The notes beneath the pieces are model-generated. The model saw only the letters and a list, made by a program, of their open reading frames with translations. It had not been told where the DNA came from and ran no database searches. A program made the position numbers and the translations under genes. This document shows positions 1-9,410 of a stretch of DNA of 64,000 nucleotides, piece after piece; position 1 is the first letter of the stretch, and each line of letters opens with the position of its first letter. This DNA comes from DATFMP01 sp035266845. Its GTDB lineage: Bacteria; SAR324; JACQKK01. The stretch spans positions 62,001-126,000 of the forward strand of contig DATFMP010000103.1 in the NCBI GenBank assembly GCA_035266845.1. Reading direction: 5' to 3'.

Positions 1-598
1 TGGAAAGCGAGGGCTCGCCCGTGCTGAGTGCCTTGCCCCAGGAATCCGCGCAGGCGCTCTCTCCCACCACCGTGAACTCCAGCTTCTTGTAGCCGGTGTA
101 CTGCAGGCCGTTGATGAAGAGGATCATCTGCCCGGGCGTGCCGTAGATCAGGCAGATATCCGGATCGGGCAGGCGGCCGGAGACCAGCGGCGAGACCACC
201 ACCGCCTCGTAGTCGCCGTGGGGCGCGCAGTCCATCGCCTCCTGGTGCGCCGCGGCGTCCGGGCCCGTGCCGTACCACACGTTGATCATGTGCTGGCCAC
301 TGAGCCAGTCCTCGCTGCGCGGCGCCAAGCCAATGGGGCGGGCGCATTGGGGCCCTGCGAAGTCGTCCGCGGTCACGCCCACCGTCCAGCCCAGCAGCCG
401 CGCCTGACCCACCACCTGGTCGAACACCATCTTCTCCGCGGGCCGGCGGATCTTGGGGATGGCCTCCATCTCCGCGCGCGTCTTGAGGCGCTTCATGCCG
501 ATGGGGATGCTGCGCAGCCGCAGGTAGCGGTTCAGCTCCTCCACGATCGCGGGGAAGTCGTAGCCGGCAGTGGACGGAGTGGTGGCGGGCTCGCTCAT
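1..598 (-). CDS. DUF169 family protein (3' end outside window)
   Basis: I translated this by hand from the ATG at 598; the frame stays open for 199 codons to the left edge, so the C-terminus is missing. The product starts MSEPATTPST and carries the run IPIGMK near residue 31, then AIPKIRRPAEKM near 47-57, QVVGQAR near 61 and QCARPIGLAP near 84-93. This pattern matches DUF169 (COG2043), cytosolic proteins of unknown biochemical role, sometimes near metal or C1 metabolism genes. The visible cysteines include the one in QCARP. No operon partner is visible downstream because of the window edge; upstream, about 160 bases separate it from the prenyl transferase gene on the same strand. The family call is fairly sure; the function is not known. 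Confidence 0.75.
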   Translation of the reverse strand, partial: MSEPATTPSTAGYDFPAIVEELNRYLRLRSIPIGMKRLKTRAEMEAIPKIRRPAEKMVFDQVVGQARLLGWTVGVTADDFAGPQCARPIGLAPRSEDWLSGQHMINVWYGTGPDAAAHQEAMDCAPHGDYEAVVVSPLVSGRLPDPDICLIYGTPGQMILFINGLQYTGYKKLEFTVVGESACADSWGKALSTGEPSLS

Positions 599-756
599 GT
601 CGGATCCTCAAGGGTTCGCAATAGGACTTGCCCCGGCGCTTGAGCGCCGGCCGACCAACAACAGAGGGATGGCGTCAGCCTATGCAATCACCCCGCGCCG
701 CGCAAGCGGCCTGGTCCGGCGCCCCGGAGCCACACACGCCTCGGCGTGGCACGGGC

Positions 757-1695
757 TCAGCGCCCGAAACGGCGCTGGCGCTGGTGGTAATCGCGCAGGG
801 CGCGCAGGAAGTCTATCTTGCGGAAAGCGGGCCAGTACGTATCGCAGAAGTAGAACTCGGAGTACACGGACTGCCACAGCAGGAAGCCGGACAGGCGCAC
901 CTCGCCGCTGGTGCGGATGATCAGGTCCGGGTCGGGCAGTTCGGAGGTGTACAGGTAGGGCGCGACGCAGCCGGGTTCCAGCGTTTCAGCAATTTCCGCC
1001 ACGCTGCGGCCCTTTGCCGCCTGGTCGCGCAGGTAGCGCGAGAAGGCATCGATGATCTCCTCGCGGCCGCCATAGGCCACACCGATGTTCAGCGTGCGGC
1101 GGGTGTAGTGGCAGGTGGCGGCTTCCGCATCGCGGATGGCCTGACGCACGGATTCCGGCAGCACCTCCACCTTGCCCAGCGAGCGCACGCGGATCTGGTT
1201 CTTGTGGATGCGTGGGTGCGTGACCAGTTCCAGGAACTTGCGCTCGAAGAGCTGCATCAGCATGCGCACTTCGGCCGGATCGCGCTTGAAGTTGTCCAGC
1301 GAGAAGATCCAGACCGTGACGACCTGGACGCCCACCTCCTCGCACCAGTTCAGCACGTCCTCCAGCTTGTCCGCCCCGCGCACGTGCCCGTCCGTCACCC
1401 GCAGCAGGTGTTGGTCGCGGGCGAAGCGCCGGTTGCCGTCCATGATGATCCCGATGTGCTGCGGGATGCGCCAGCCGGCCGCGGCGGCGCTCAGACGTCG
1501 CTCATAGATCGCGTAGAACGGGGCCAGCACCAGTCCCCGCAGCCACATGCCCAGCAGCCATGCCGAGGTGGTGACGAGTTCCAGGCGTTTCCGCCATCGG
1601 GCTGGGGAGTCGCTGATGCTGCTCGGAGAAGCCGTCGGATTCATCGCGGTGGGGATTGGTGCAGCCGCGGTCCTAGGACACGCGGCGGAGTGCAT
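757..1695 (-). CDS. uppS: Isoprenyl (undecaprenyl-type) diphosphate synthase
   Basis: A cis-prenyltransferase that condenses isopentenyl diphosphate onto an allylic primer to make the polyprenyl carrier for cell-wall and O-antigen sugars. The signature GIIMDGNRRFAR lies at about residues 82-93, with the catalytic Asp in MDGN. The later block RTSGEVRLSGFLLWQ, followed by SEFYF, is the family's substrate-binding region. I chose the ATG at 1695 because GGAG sits 5 bases upstream; an in-frame ATG at 1644 is the alternative. The N-terminus carries an extra segment of about 75 residues, with a hydrophobic stretch (residues 41-62) and a YERRL motif, as in archaeal and actinobacterial Z-prenyl synthases rather than the short E. 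coli UppS. It is not next to cdsA or dxr, the usual partners. Whether it is the housekeeping enzyme or a paralogue cannot be told. Confidence 0.88.
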   Translation of the reverse strand: MHSAACPRTAAAPIPTAMNPTASPSSISDSPARWRKRLELVTTSAWLLGMWLRGLVLAPFYAIYERRLSAAAAGWRIPQHIGIIMDGNRRFARDQHLLRVTDGHVRGADKLEDVLNWCEEVGVQVVTVWIFSLDNFKRDPAEVRMLMQLFERKFLELVTHPRIHKNQIRVRSLGKVEVLPESVRQAIRDAEAATCHYTRRTLNIGVAYGGREEIIDAFSRYLRDQAAKGRSVAEIAETLEPGCVAPYLYTSELPDPDLIIRTSGEVRLSGFLLWQSVYSEFYFCDTYWPAFRKIDFLRALRDYHQRQRRFGR

Positions 1696-1877
1696 CGGGT
1701 CTCCGCCCAGCCCGGCGCATGGACAAATCGTATCAGTATACCGGGCCAGGCCCGAAGCTGTCCAGGAAGTGAGCAGGCGGGCGCCGGCCCGCGCAGCCGT
1801 TGCCAAGACACACGGCTTCGCCGTCAACGGGACCGGCGTCTGTCAACCGGATCGCCGCAGGACCGCGGCGGTTCGAG

Positions 1878-3093
1878 TCACGTTCGATTTGCTTCCAGCC
1901 GCTCCAGCGCACTGTGCACGAGGCTGGGCAGGAGGGTGCGGCGAAACGCGATCAGGCCCGGGCGCTCGCCCAGTGCCTTGACGGCGGGCACGGCGCGGCA
2001 GGCCAGCAGGTAGTCCGTGCGCCCCGCAGCCGCGATCTGCTCCAGCCGTGCTTGCACCAGCGCCGCATCCGGATAGGCGAGGTGCTCCAGGTACGCGGGC
2101 GGTGCACCGGGGTGGTGGAACTCGAAGTCCGGCACCAGGCTGCGGTTGCCGGGCAGCGGCAGCAAGGCCTCGGCCGCGGCCGCGCGCCAGGGCGAATCCG
2201 TCTCGTTGAAGCGCTCCACGAAGCGGCGCACCTCGTCGGAGACCCACTGCCCGTGGTCGGGGTAGTGGCTGCGCAGCCAGGGGTGGGGCTCCAGCCGCAG
2301 CAGGGCGGGCTGGCGGGTCTTGCCCAGCCGCAACTCCGCCTCCAGCCGCCAGGGTTGCTCCCACAGCAGCAGGGCGGGGAAGAATTGCGCCAGCTCCAGC
2401 CCGTAGCGCGTGGCGGAGTCCAGCACGCTCAGGGGGCCGTCCACCACCAGCCACAGCGGCCCGGGCTCCGCACCGGCGTCGGCCGGCACCTCCTGGCGGA
2501 AGAGCAGGCGGTAGAACTTCAGGTAGCGCATCAGTTGCCGCAGCCGGCGCGGCTCCGGCCAGGGCGCCGAGATCGTGACCCGCTCCGCGCGCAGCAGCAG
2601 CCCCTGCACCTGCGCCACGTTGTAGCGATAGGGCAGTTCCTCCGCCCGCAGGGGCTCCAGGGACAGCAGGCGCTGGTGCTCCTCCAGGTCCGCGAAGAGC
2701 GCGGCATCGGCGGCGGCCACGTCCAGGCCCAACGGGGTGGCCGCGCCACCCAGCACGGCGGCGCGCCAGGCAGGCGTGCCCGGCGCCTCGTCTGAGCGCC
2801 ATGCCGCCGCCGCGGCATCGAACACGGCTTGGCGCAGCGTCGCCGGATCGGCCGCCGCAGCCACCTCGAACGTGCAGCGCTCCAGCAGCAGGCGCGCCAA
2901 CCCCTGCGGGGCGCGGGGCGGCAGAGCGGGGAAGTCCGCGGCACGCAGGGCTTCCTCCAACTCGCCGCGGGGCTGCCCCACGTGGGCCTGCACCAGCGCC
3001 AGCAGGTCCCGTGCCGCCTCGCACGCAGCGGGGGCGGCGGGGTCCAGCAGCCGAGGTTTCACCTGCCCCTGGCGGCGGCGATAGTCCAGCAGA

Positions 3094-3107
<14 letters not shown>
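1878..3107 (-). CDS. Bax1-like nuclease (DUF790), partner of XPB
   Basis: This is a DUF790-family protein; the characterised archaeal members are Bax1, a structure-specific endonuclease that binds the XPB helicase and cuts DNA at bubbles and forks. The start MLTADLLDYRRRQG at 3107 is typical of the family and overlaps the end of the helicase gene by 14 bases, so the two are translationally coupled. An upstream in-frame ATG at 3143 would add 12 residues and is less likely. Visible features are an Ala/Leu-rich helical N-terminal half, the block LPYRYNVAQVQGLLLRA near residue 155, and a C-terminal nuclease-like half containing VPDFEF near 340, where an acidic pair could bind metal. Length (409 residues) is normal. 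The family call rests on the N-terminal pattern plus the XPB neighbour; catalytic residues are inferred. Confidence 0.8.
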
Positions 3108-4476
<1,369 letters not shown>

Positions 4477-4517
4477 CCTAAATCCCCAACGAATTCAGAA
4501 TCGTGAGTACACATCAA

Positions 4518-4546
4518 TTGATATTTGGACTCACTGCCGGTATACG
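4518..4546 (+). promoter_or_regulatory. Sigma-70-type promoter for the LSm-like gene
   Basis: TTGATA at 4518-4523 and TATACG at 4541-4546 are separated by exactly 17 bases. The -35 box is embedded in the perfect palindrome ATCAATTGAT (4514-4523), which could be an operator. Transcription would begin near 4553, about 70 bases before the ATG at 4623. This AT-rich patch stands out from its surroundings. Confidence 0.6.
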
Positions 4547-4622
4547 TATTTGCGAGGGATCGTTCGCTGGTGTCGCCTTTTTGCTTGTCTTCTCTTGAAC
4601 CTTGTCTTCTGGAGCGGATCCC

Positions 4623-4844
4623 ATGGGAGAGCAACGGCATGAGCACACCCATCGGCATCAGCCGCCGCACGAGGCCGTCCTGTTGAGCAAGATCATCACG
4701 GAGAAGAAGCAGATCCGGATCACCTTTCTCGATGGCGACATCCTGATCGATGGCTTGCGCTGGCACACGCCCTATCACTTGGGTATGAAAGACGGCAAGG
4801 TCATCAACAAGTCCGCCATCAAGTTCTGGGAAGTGATCGATTGA
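4623..4844 (+). CDS. Small Hfq/LSm-like protein
   Basis: A 73-residue protein starting at the ATG at 4623, with GGAG 8 bases upstream; a TTG 21 bases earlier is less likely. The first 15 residues are His-rich (HEHTHRHQPPHE). The rest, from about residue 20, reads like an Sm fold: KKQIRITFLDGDILIDGLRW resembles the Hfq Sm1 strands, and VINKSAIKFWE lines up with the Hfq Sm2 segment ending in YKHAIS. A G-x-L spacing and the terminal strand are kept. Hfq-type proteins form rings that bind RNA; whether this one does is inferred. The His-rich N-terminus could bind metal. It has its own promoter and lies between divergent XPB and a membrane protein. It is not canonical Hfq, which would normally sit next to miaA or hflX. 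Confidence 0.6.
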   Translation: MGEQRHEHTHRHQPPHEAVLLSKIITEKKQIRITFLDGDILIDGLRWHTPYHLGMKDGKVINKSAIKFWEVID

Positions 4845-4989
4845 CCGCTGCACCTCCCGGCCGCAATGCGCACAATCTCACCACCGCGCCCCCCAAAGGC
4901 CAGCGCATTGCATAGCCGAACGCCATAAGGCGCCGCTCGTTCCGGGCTTACGTACAGTCTGCTTGCACTCCTCCGGTAATTGAACCTCC

Positions 4990-6636
4990 ATGGCATCGCC
5001 CCGCAACGCACCCAGGAAACCCGGCCGCGGCTCGCGCCGCGGCGACACCGAGTTGTCCGGCAATTCACAAGGCTCCGTACTGAAGAACTGGATTATGCCC
5101 CTGGCGCTTGTCGGCGGGCTGACAATAATCGGGTTCATGGGGCTCCGGTACGCGGACATCCTCTTCGAGCACCAGAAGTTCGGCTTTTGGGAGGTGAGCT
5201 TCCTCACCGATGCCGAGCCGGCCTCGGATGTGATCGTCAACGTCGGCCAGGTGACCATCCAGTTGCTGGGTGGCGTGCTTGCCGTAGTCGCCATCGTGGT
5301 GCAGCTCGCCGCGCAGCGCTACACCCCCAAGCTGGTCGACCTGTTCATCGAAGACCGCGTCAACATCGCCTACATCGTGCTGCTGACGGTCACGAACTTC
5401 TACTGCGGCGTGATGATGTTCGCGCTGCACAAGGACTTCCTGCCGTTCTGGACAACGCTGGTGCTGCTGGTGATGACGGCGCTGTCGTTCGTGCTGCTGA
5501 TTCCGTACTTCAGCTATGTGTTCCGGTTCCTGACGCCGGTGAACATCATCCGCATCATCCGCCGCAACACCAACTCGGCCATGCAGAAGCTGCTGGGCCA
5601 GGAGTTGAAAAAGGACGACGTGCGCCGCCTGCAGAACGAGGTGGCCAACTCCATGGAGCAGATCAGCGACATCGCGCTCAGCGCCGTCTCCCAGATGGAC
5701 CGCAACGTGGCCCTGATGGCCGTGCGCTCCCTCAAGGACGTGATGGTGGATCACCTGCTGATCAAGCGCAAGATGCCGCGGCGCTGGTTCGTGCCCATGA
5801 AGCAGCACTTTCCGGCCATCTCCTCCGACTTCATCCAGGAACTTTACCGGGGCAAGAACTGGGTGGAAATGAAGGGCTTCCTGGATATGGAGCTGATCTT
5901 CAAGATGGCCATCCAGGACATGCCCGATGCCGTGAGCGCCATCGCCAACAGCACCAAGATCGTGGGGCTCTACGCCATCAAGCTGAAGGACCACCAGGTG
6001 CTGCAGGACGTGATCCAGTTCTTCAACACCTTCCTGCGGCACGCAGTCAATGCGCGCAGCCCCAAAGCCATCTACAACCTGTTCTACCAATACCGCCTGC
6101 TGGCAGAGGAAGTGCTGGTGGTGGATCGACCCTTGGCCGAGCGCATCGCGTTCTACTTCAAGTACTATGGGCAGACGGCGCAATCGTACAACATCCCGTT
6201 GATCCTCATCACGGCCAGCTTCGACCTTGCCCAGCTCCTTAAGCGCGCCTACGAGATGCAGGTGCCGAACATCCAGACACTGATGAGCACCTTTCTGGAA
6301 GTGGACGACAATCCGGCCACCCAGGCGAACGAGTTCGACCTGCGCAGCGTGCGCAAAGCGCAACTCAACTTTGCCAGCTACCTGCTCTCCATGGGTGACG
6401 ATAAGCTGGTGCAGCGCATCCTGGAAGACATGAAGGTGGAGCCCCAAAGCCGCATGGAGGCCATTCGCAACGAGATGATGGCCGTGAAGGACCGCAAGTT
6501 CTGGGAGGTCACCGACCGCGGCGTGGACTTCTTCTACATGGACGACAACCAGAAGCACTACCTGAACGAGTTCTTCACGCGCTACCTTGAACCGCATTAC
6601 GCCGAGCGGCCGCAACTGGCCGCTCAGGGCGGCTGA
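4990..6636 (+). CDS. Predicted membrane protein, DUF2254-like
   Basis: A 548-residue protein with one hydrophobic segment near residues 35-55, then three more between about 85 and 190. The second is followed by QLAAQRYTPKLVDLF, which resembles the DUF2254 pattern (a membrane helix, then a run like SQYSPRLL). The remaining 350 residues are soluble and helix-rich, with several charged stretches and no motif I recognise. The start ATG at 4990 lacks a clear ribosome site. It lies 145 bases after the LSm-like gene on the same strand, so co-transcription is possible. Function is unknown; DUF2254 proteins are usually called inner-membrane proteins of unknown role. The family match is tentative, the membrane topology more secure. 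Confidence 0.6.
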   Translation: MASPRNAPRKPGRGSRRGDTELSGNSQGSVLKNWIMPLALVGGLTIIGFMGLRYADILFEHQKFGFWEVSFLTDAEPASDVIVNVGQVTIQLLGGVLAVVAIVVQLAAQRYTPKLVDLFIEDRVNIAYIVLLTVTNFYCGVMMFALHKDFLPFWTTLVLLVMTALSFVLLIPYFSYVFRFLTPVNIIRIIRRNTNSAMQKLLGQELKKDDVRRLQNEVANSMEQISDIALSAVSQMDRNVALMAVRSLKDVMVDHLLIKRKMPRRWFVPMKQHFPAISSDFIQELYRGKNWVEMKGFLDMELIFKMAIQDMPDAVSAIANSTKIVGLYAIKLKDHQVLQDVIQFFNTFLRHAVNARSPKAIYNLFYQYRLLAEEVLVVDRPLAERIAFYFKYYGQTAQSYNIPLILITASFDLAQLLKRAYEMQVPNIQTLMSTFLEVDDNPATQANEFDLRSVRKAQLNFASYLLSMGDDKLVQRILEDMKVEPQSRMEAIRNEMMAVKDRKFWEVTDRGVDFFYMDDNQKHYLNEFFTRYLEPHYAERPQLAAQGG

Positions 6637-6787
6637 TCCGTCGTCGCCCGCGCTTGCCAAGCCCCTACCCCCCATGATTGGCTGATGGCTCTCCGGCACG
6701 GAGGGCCTGCAGAGCCCTCCCCGTGACCGGCATCCGGTTTCACGTGGGCGAGCACCCGGGCCGCAAAGGCGGTCGCCGCCCCCCGTC

Positions 6788-7276
6788 GTGCGAGCGTCCG
6801 TGCCTGTCGACAGCGCCGAGTTCAGAACCGCCCTCAGCCACTGGTCCAGCGGCGTGGCCATCATCACCACGCGCGATGCGGACGGGGCCCCCGTGGGCCT
6901 CACCGCCACGTCGTTCGCCTCGCTCTCGCTGGATCCGCCGCTGATCCTGTTCTGCCTGGGGCTGGAGTCAACAACGCGCGAGGCGTTCGTCGCCGCGCAG
7001 GGCTTTGCGGTGCACATGCTGACCGCACAACAGGAATCGCTCTCCAATCGCTTCGCCGCCAAGGGCGGGGACAAGTTCGCGGGCCTGGAGTGGAGCGAGG
7101 GCCGCAGGGGTACACCGCTGCTCCCGCACTGCCTGGCCGTGCTGGAGTGCCGCATGCATGCCCAGCTTCCCGGCGGCGATCACATCATCATGGTGGGTGA
7201 GGTGGAGGGCATCACCACGCATGGTGGTGAGCCTCTGCTGTACTACCGCGGTGCGTACCACCGCGCGACTCGCTAG
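6788..7276 (+). CDS. Flavin reductase family protein (FMN-binding)
   Basis: A 162-residue flavin reductase-like protein, the family that reduces FMN or FAD with NAD(P)H, often to feed a two-component monooxygenase. Typical elements are FRTALSHWSSGVAIITTRDA near residue 12, then GLTATSFASLSLDPPLILFC (about 38-57), the loop that contacts flavin, and GDHIIMVGEVEGI near 135, where the family's GDHxxxxGEV motif sits. The start is a GTG at 6788 or a second GTG at 6800; neither has a strong ribosome site. No oxygenase gene is next to it: the neighbours are a membrane protein upstream and convergent rodZ 44 bases downstream. The partner enzyme is therefore unknown. Confidence 0.85.
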   Translation: MRASVPVDSAEFRTALSHWSSGVAIITTRDADGAPVGLTATSFASLSLDPPLILFCLGLESTTREAFVAAQGFAVHMLTAQQESLSNRFAAKGGDKFAGLEWSEGRRGTPLLPHCLAVLECRMHAQLPGGDHIIMVGEVEGITTHGGEPLLYYRGAYHRATR

Positions 7277-7320
7277 CCGCAGGGGACCGCGCCCGGCAAT
7301 GCCGACGACGGGCCGGCGGC

Positions 7321-8223
7321 CTAGTTCTCCAGCCGCAGCAGCGTCAGCTTGTTCAGCACCAGGCTCGGGATCAGCTTGTTGGGCTCCTGGGGCATGGGGT
7401 ATTCCTCGCCGTTCAGGTACACCGCCACGCCGTTGGACTTGCCGATGGTGAGGCGGAACTCCTGGTTCGCCTCCCAGGCCACCGTCTCGGCGGGCTGCAT
7501 CAGCACGTCGATGGCCGGCGCACGGTCGATGGACAGCCGCACCCAGGTGCGCTCCAGCCCGCGGATCGTCAGCTCCAGCTTGTTCCGGCCCGATACCGCT
7601 CCGCTGCGGGCCGTTCCCGCCGGGCCGGAGGCGGCACTGGCCTGAGGCGGCGGCGCGGGAGCCGCCGGCGCCGCACCGGGGCTCGCAGGCGTCGCGGCGG
7701 CGGGTGTACCTTGGGTGGCGGGCACGGTGGCAGCGGGCGTGCCCTGGGCCGCCGGGGTCGCGGGCATTGTGGCGGCCGGCTGGCTCACCACCGGCTCAGG
7801 GGGCCGCGAGCCACGGAACAGCACGAAGCCCACCCACAGGATCAGGATCGCCAGCAGCGCAAACAGGCCCATCTTGACGTAGGAGGGGCGGGCCACCTCC
7901 GTGTCCAGCACCATCGGGTTGCTGGCCTGCAGTTGCGTGGCCCCTGGGTGCCCAGCGGGCGGATCGAGCTGCTGCAGCGCGGCGTCGAGCTCCGGGTCCT
8001 GGATCTGCAGCACCGAGATGTAGTTGCGGATGAAGCCCTTGACGAACGCCATCCCCGGCAGACCTTGCAGGTCACCGGTCTCGATCTTCTCCAGGAAGCT
8101 CTGATTGATGCGGGTGTGGGCGGACAACTCCTGCAGGGTATACCCGTGCTCCTCCCGGGCGGACCGTAACCGGCTGCCGATCTGCATGAACAGATCGAGG
8201 ATCTCCTTGGAATGGTCTGCCAT
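7321..8223 (-). CDS. rodZ: RodZ-like cytoskeletal membrane protein
   Basis: A 300-residue protein with the RodZ domain order. The N-terminal cytoplasmic helix-turn-helix (residues 5-75) contains LRSAREEHGYTLQELSAHTR and then NQSFLEKIETGD. A transmembrane helix follows near 115-135 (LFALLAILILWVGFVLF). A Pro/Ala/Thr-rich linker spans roughly 140-210, and a C-terminal beta domain (DUF4115), from LELTIRGLERTWVRL to the end, lies outside the inner membrane. RodZ ties MreB filaments to the membrane and to wall synthesis. The mre genes start about 1.2 kb away on the other strand, which fits this role. The ATG at 8223 is chosen because the helix-turn-helix begins right after it. It follows mtnP by 10 bases, so the two are probably one transcript. 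Confidence 0.88.
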   Translation of the reverse strand: MADHSKEILDLFMQIGSRLRSAREEHGYTLQELSAHTRINQSFLEKIETGDLQGLPGMAFVKGFIRNYISVLQIQDPELDAALQQLDPPAGHPGATQLQASNPMVLDTEVARPSYVKMGLFALLAILILWVGFVLFRGSRPPEPVVSQPAATMPATPAAQGTPAATVPATQGTPAAATPASPGAAPAAPAPPPQASAASGPAGTARSGAVSGRNKLELTIRGLERTWVRLSIDRAPAIDVLMQPAETVAWEANQEFRLTIGKSNGVAVYLNGEEYPMPQEPNKLIPSLVLNKLTLLRLEN

Positions 8224-8233
8224 GGTGCGGCGC

Positions 8234-9097
8234 TCAGCGCGAAGGGGGGAGGTAACGCCCGATGATGGGCTCCAGGTCGGCACGCGCCTGCGCAGGGATG
8301 CGGTCCGGCGGGGTCAGCAGGGCGTAGCGCAACGAGTCGTGGCAACTGCACGGCCGGGAGGGATCCAGCCGCTCCACCACGCCGGCCAGCAGGCGTTTGG
8401 ACGTGGCGACGTTCTGGGCCATCACCTTGAGCACGGAGTCCACACTCACCTCCGCCTCGGTCTCGTGCCAGCAATCATAGTCCGTGGCCAGGGCGATGGT
8501 GGCGAAGCAGAGCTCGGCCTCCCGCGCCAGCTTGGCTTCCTGCAGGTTGGTCATCCCGATCACCGCGCCGCCCCAGGTGCGGTACAGGTTCGATTCCGCC
8601 CGCGTGGAGAAGGCCGGGCCCTCCATGCACACGTACGTACCGCCCGTGTGGTGGGCCACATCGAGCTTTTGCGCGACCGCCGTCAGATCGTCCTGCAGGT
8701 TGGGGCAGACGGGGTCGCCGAACTGCACGTGCGCGATGATCCCCCGGCCGAAGAAGGTGGATTCGCGCAGGAAGGTGCGGTCGATGAACTGATCGGGAAA
8801 CACGATGTGGCCCGGCGCGATCTCCTCCCGCAGGCTGCCCACCGCCGAGACCGAAAGCAGGTGCGTGACGCCTAGCTTCTTCATGCCCCACACGTTCGCG
8901 CGGAACGGAATCTCGCTGGGCAGCAGCCGGTGGCCCTTGCCGTGGCGGGGCAGGAAGATGACCTCGCGGCCGTGCAGGACGCCGGAAACATAGGTGTCCG
9001 ACGGTGCGCCAAAGGGCGTATCGAGCGTGTGCTCCTCAAGGCGGGTCAGCCCCTCCATCTCGTAGAGGCCGCTGCCACCGATGATGCCGATTTTCAT
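8234..9097 (-). CDS. mtnP: S-methyl-5'-thioadenosine phosphorylase
   Basis: Splits methylthioadenosine with phosphate into adenine and methylthioribose-1-phosphate, the first step of methionine salvage after polyamine synthesis. The 287-residue product begins MKIGIIGGSGLYEM at the ATG at 9097, exactly where the family starts. Next come FLPRHGKGHRLLPSEIPFRA (about 51-70), SVSAVGSLRE (86-95) and the purine-site run CMEGPAFSTRAE near 150. This is the trimeric MTAP type rather than the hexameric nucleoside phosphorylase. No other methionine-salvage gene is in the window; it pairs with rodZ downstream and tRNA-Phe upstream. Some family members also use other purine nucleosides (MTIP or inosine types), so exact specificity is inferred. 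Confidence 0.92.
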   Translation of the reverse strand: MKIGIIGGSGLYEMEGLTRLEEHTLDTPFGAPSDTYVSGVLHGREVIFLPRHGKGHRLLPSEIPFRANVWGMKKLGVTHLLSVSAVGSLREEIAPGHIVFPDQFIDRTFLRESTFFGRGIIAHVQFGDPVCPNLQDDLTAVAQKLDVAHHTGGTYVCMEGPAFSTRAESNLYRTWGGAVIGMTNLQEAKLAREAELCFATIALATDYDCWHETEAEVSVDSVLKVMAQNVATSKRLLAGVVERLDPSRPCSCHDSLRYALLTPPDRIPAQARADLEPIIGRYLPPSR

Positions 9098-9188
9098 GGG
9101 TGCGTCATGCCGCTTTGGCGGACCCGGCGCAAGGCGATGGCCCTGGCCTGGCTGCCGACCCTGAGGAGACCGCGGGGATGGCAAAAGG

Positions 9189-9261
9189 TGGCGAGACTCA
9201 GAATCGAACTGAGGACACGGGGATTTTCAGTCCCCTGCTCTACCAACTGAGCTATCTCGCC
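9189..9261 (-). tRNA. tRNA-Phe (GAA)
   Basis: A complete cloverleaf on the minus strand: acceptor stem GGCGAGA/TCTCGCC, D-arm GCTC..GAGC, anticodon stem GGGGA/TCCCC with loop CTGAAAA giving anticodon GAA, and T-loop TTCGATT. The discriminator base is A. The terminal CCA is not encoded (the genome reads CCT), so it must be added by the CCA-adding enzyme. Confidence 0.97.
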
Positions 9262-9287
9262 AGATAATCGTCGCAAAACAATTGGTG

Positions 9288-9317
9288 CTTATAAACGGAA
9301 TGCCGATGCCTTGTCAA
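9288..9317 (-). promoter_or_regulatory. Promoter of tRNA-Phe
   Basis: On the minus strand a perfect TTGACA (9312-9317) is followed, 18 bases later, by TATAAG (9288-9293). Transcription would start about 20 bases before the mature tRNA, as expected for a tRNA gene. Confidence 0.75.
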
Positions 9318-9410
9318 GGCGCGCAGCGCCCGCTGGGCCGGAGCCGCCGACTCCCGGCCGAGGCGGACCCACAGGGCTTTCTTGTGTTCCCATCATGGCT
9401 CTGATACGAG

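Noticed and set aside
1843..3024. Long alternative frames opposite or overlapping the GC-rich genes, for example within the Bax1 region.
   Set aside because: They are mirror frames produced by high GC content, rich in Gly, Ala, Arg and Pro with no domain pattern.
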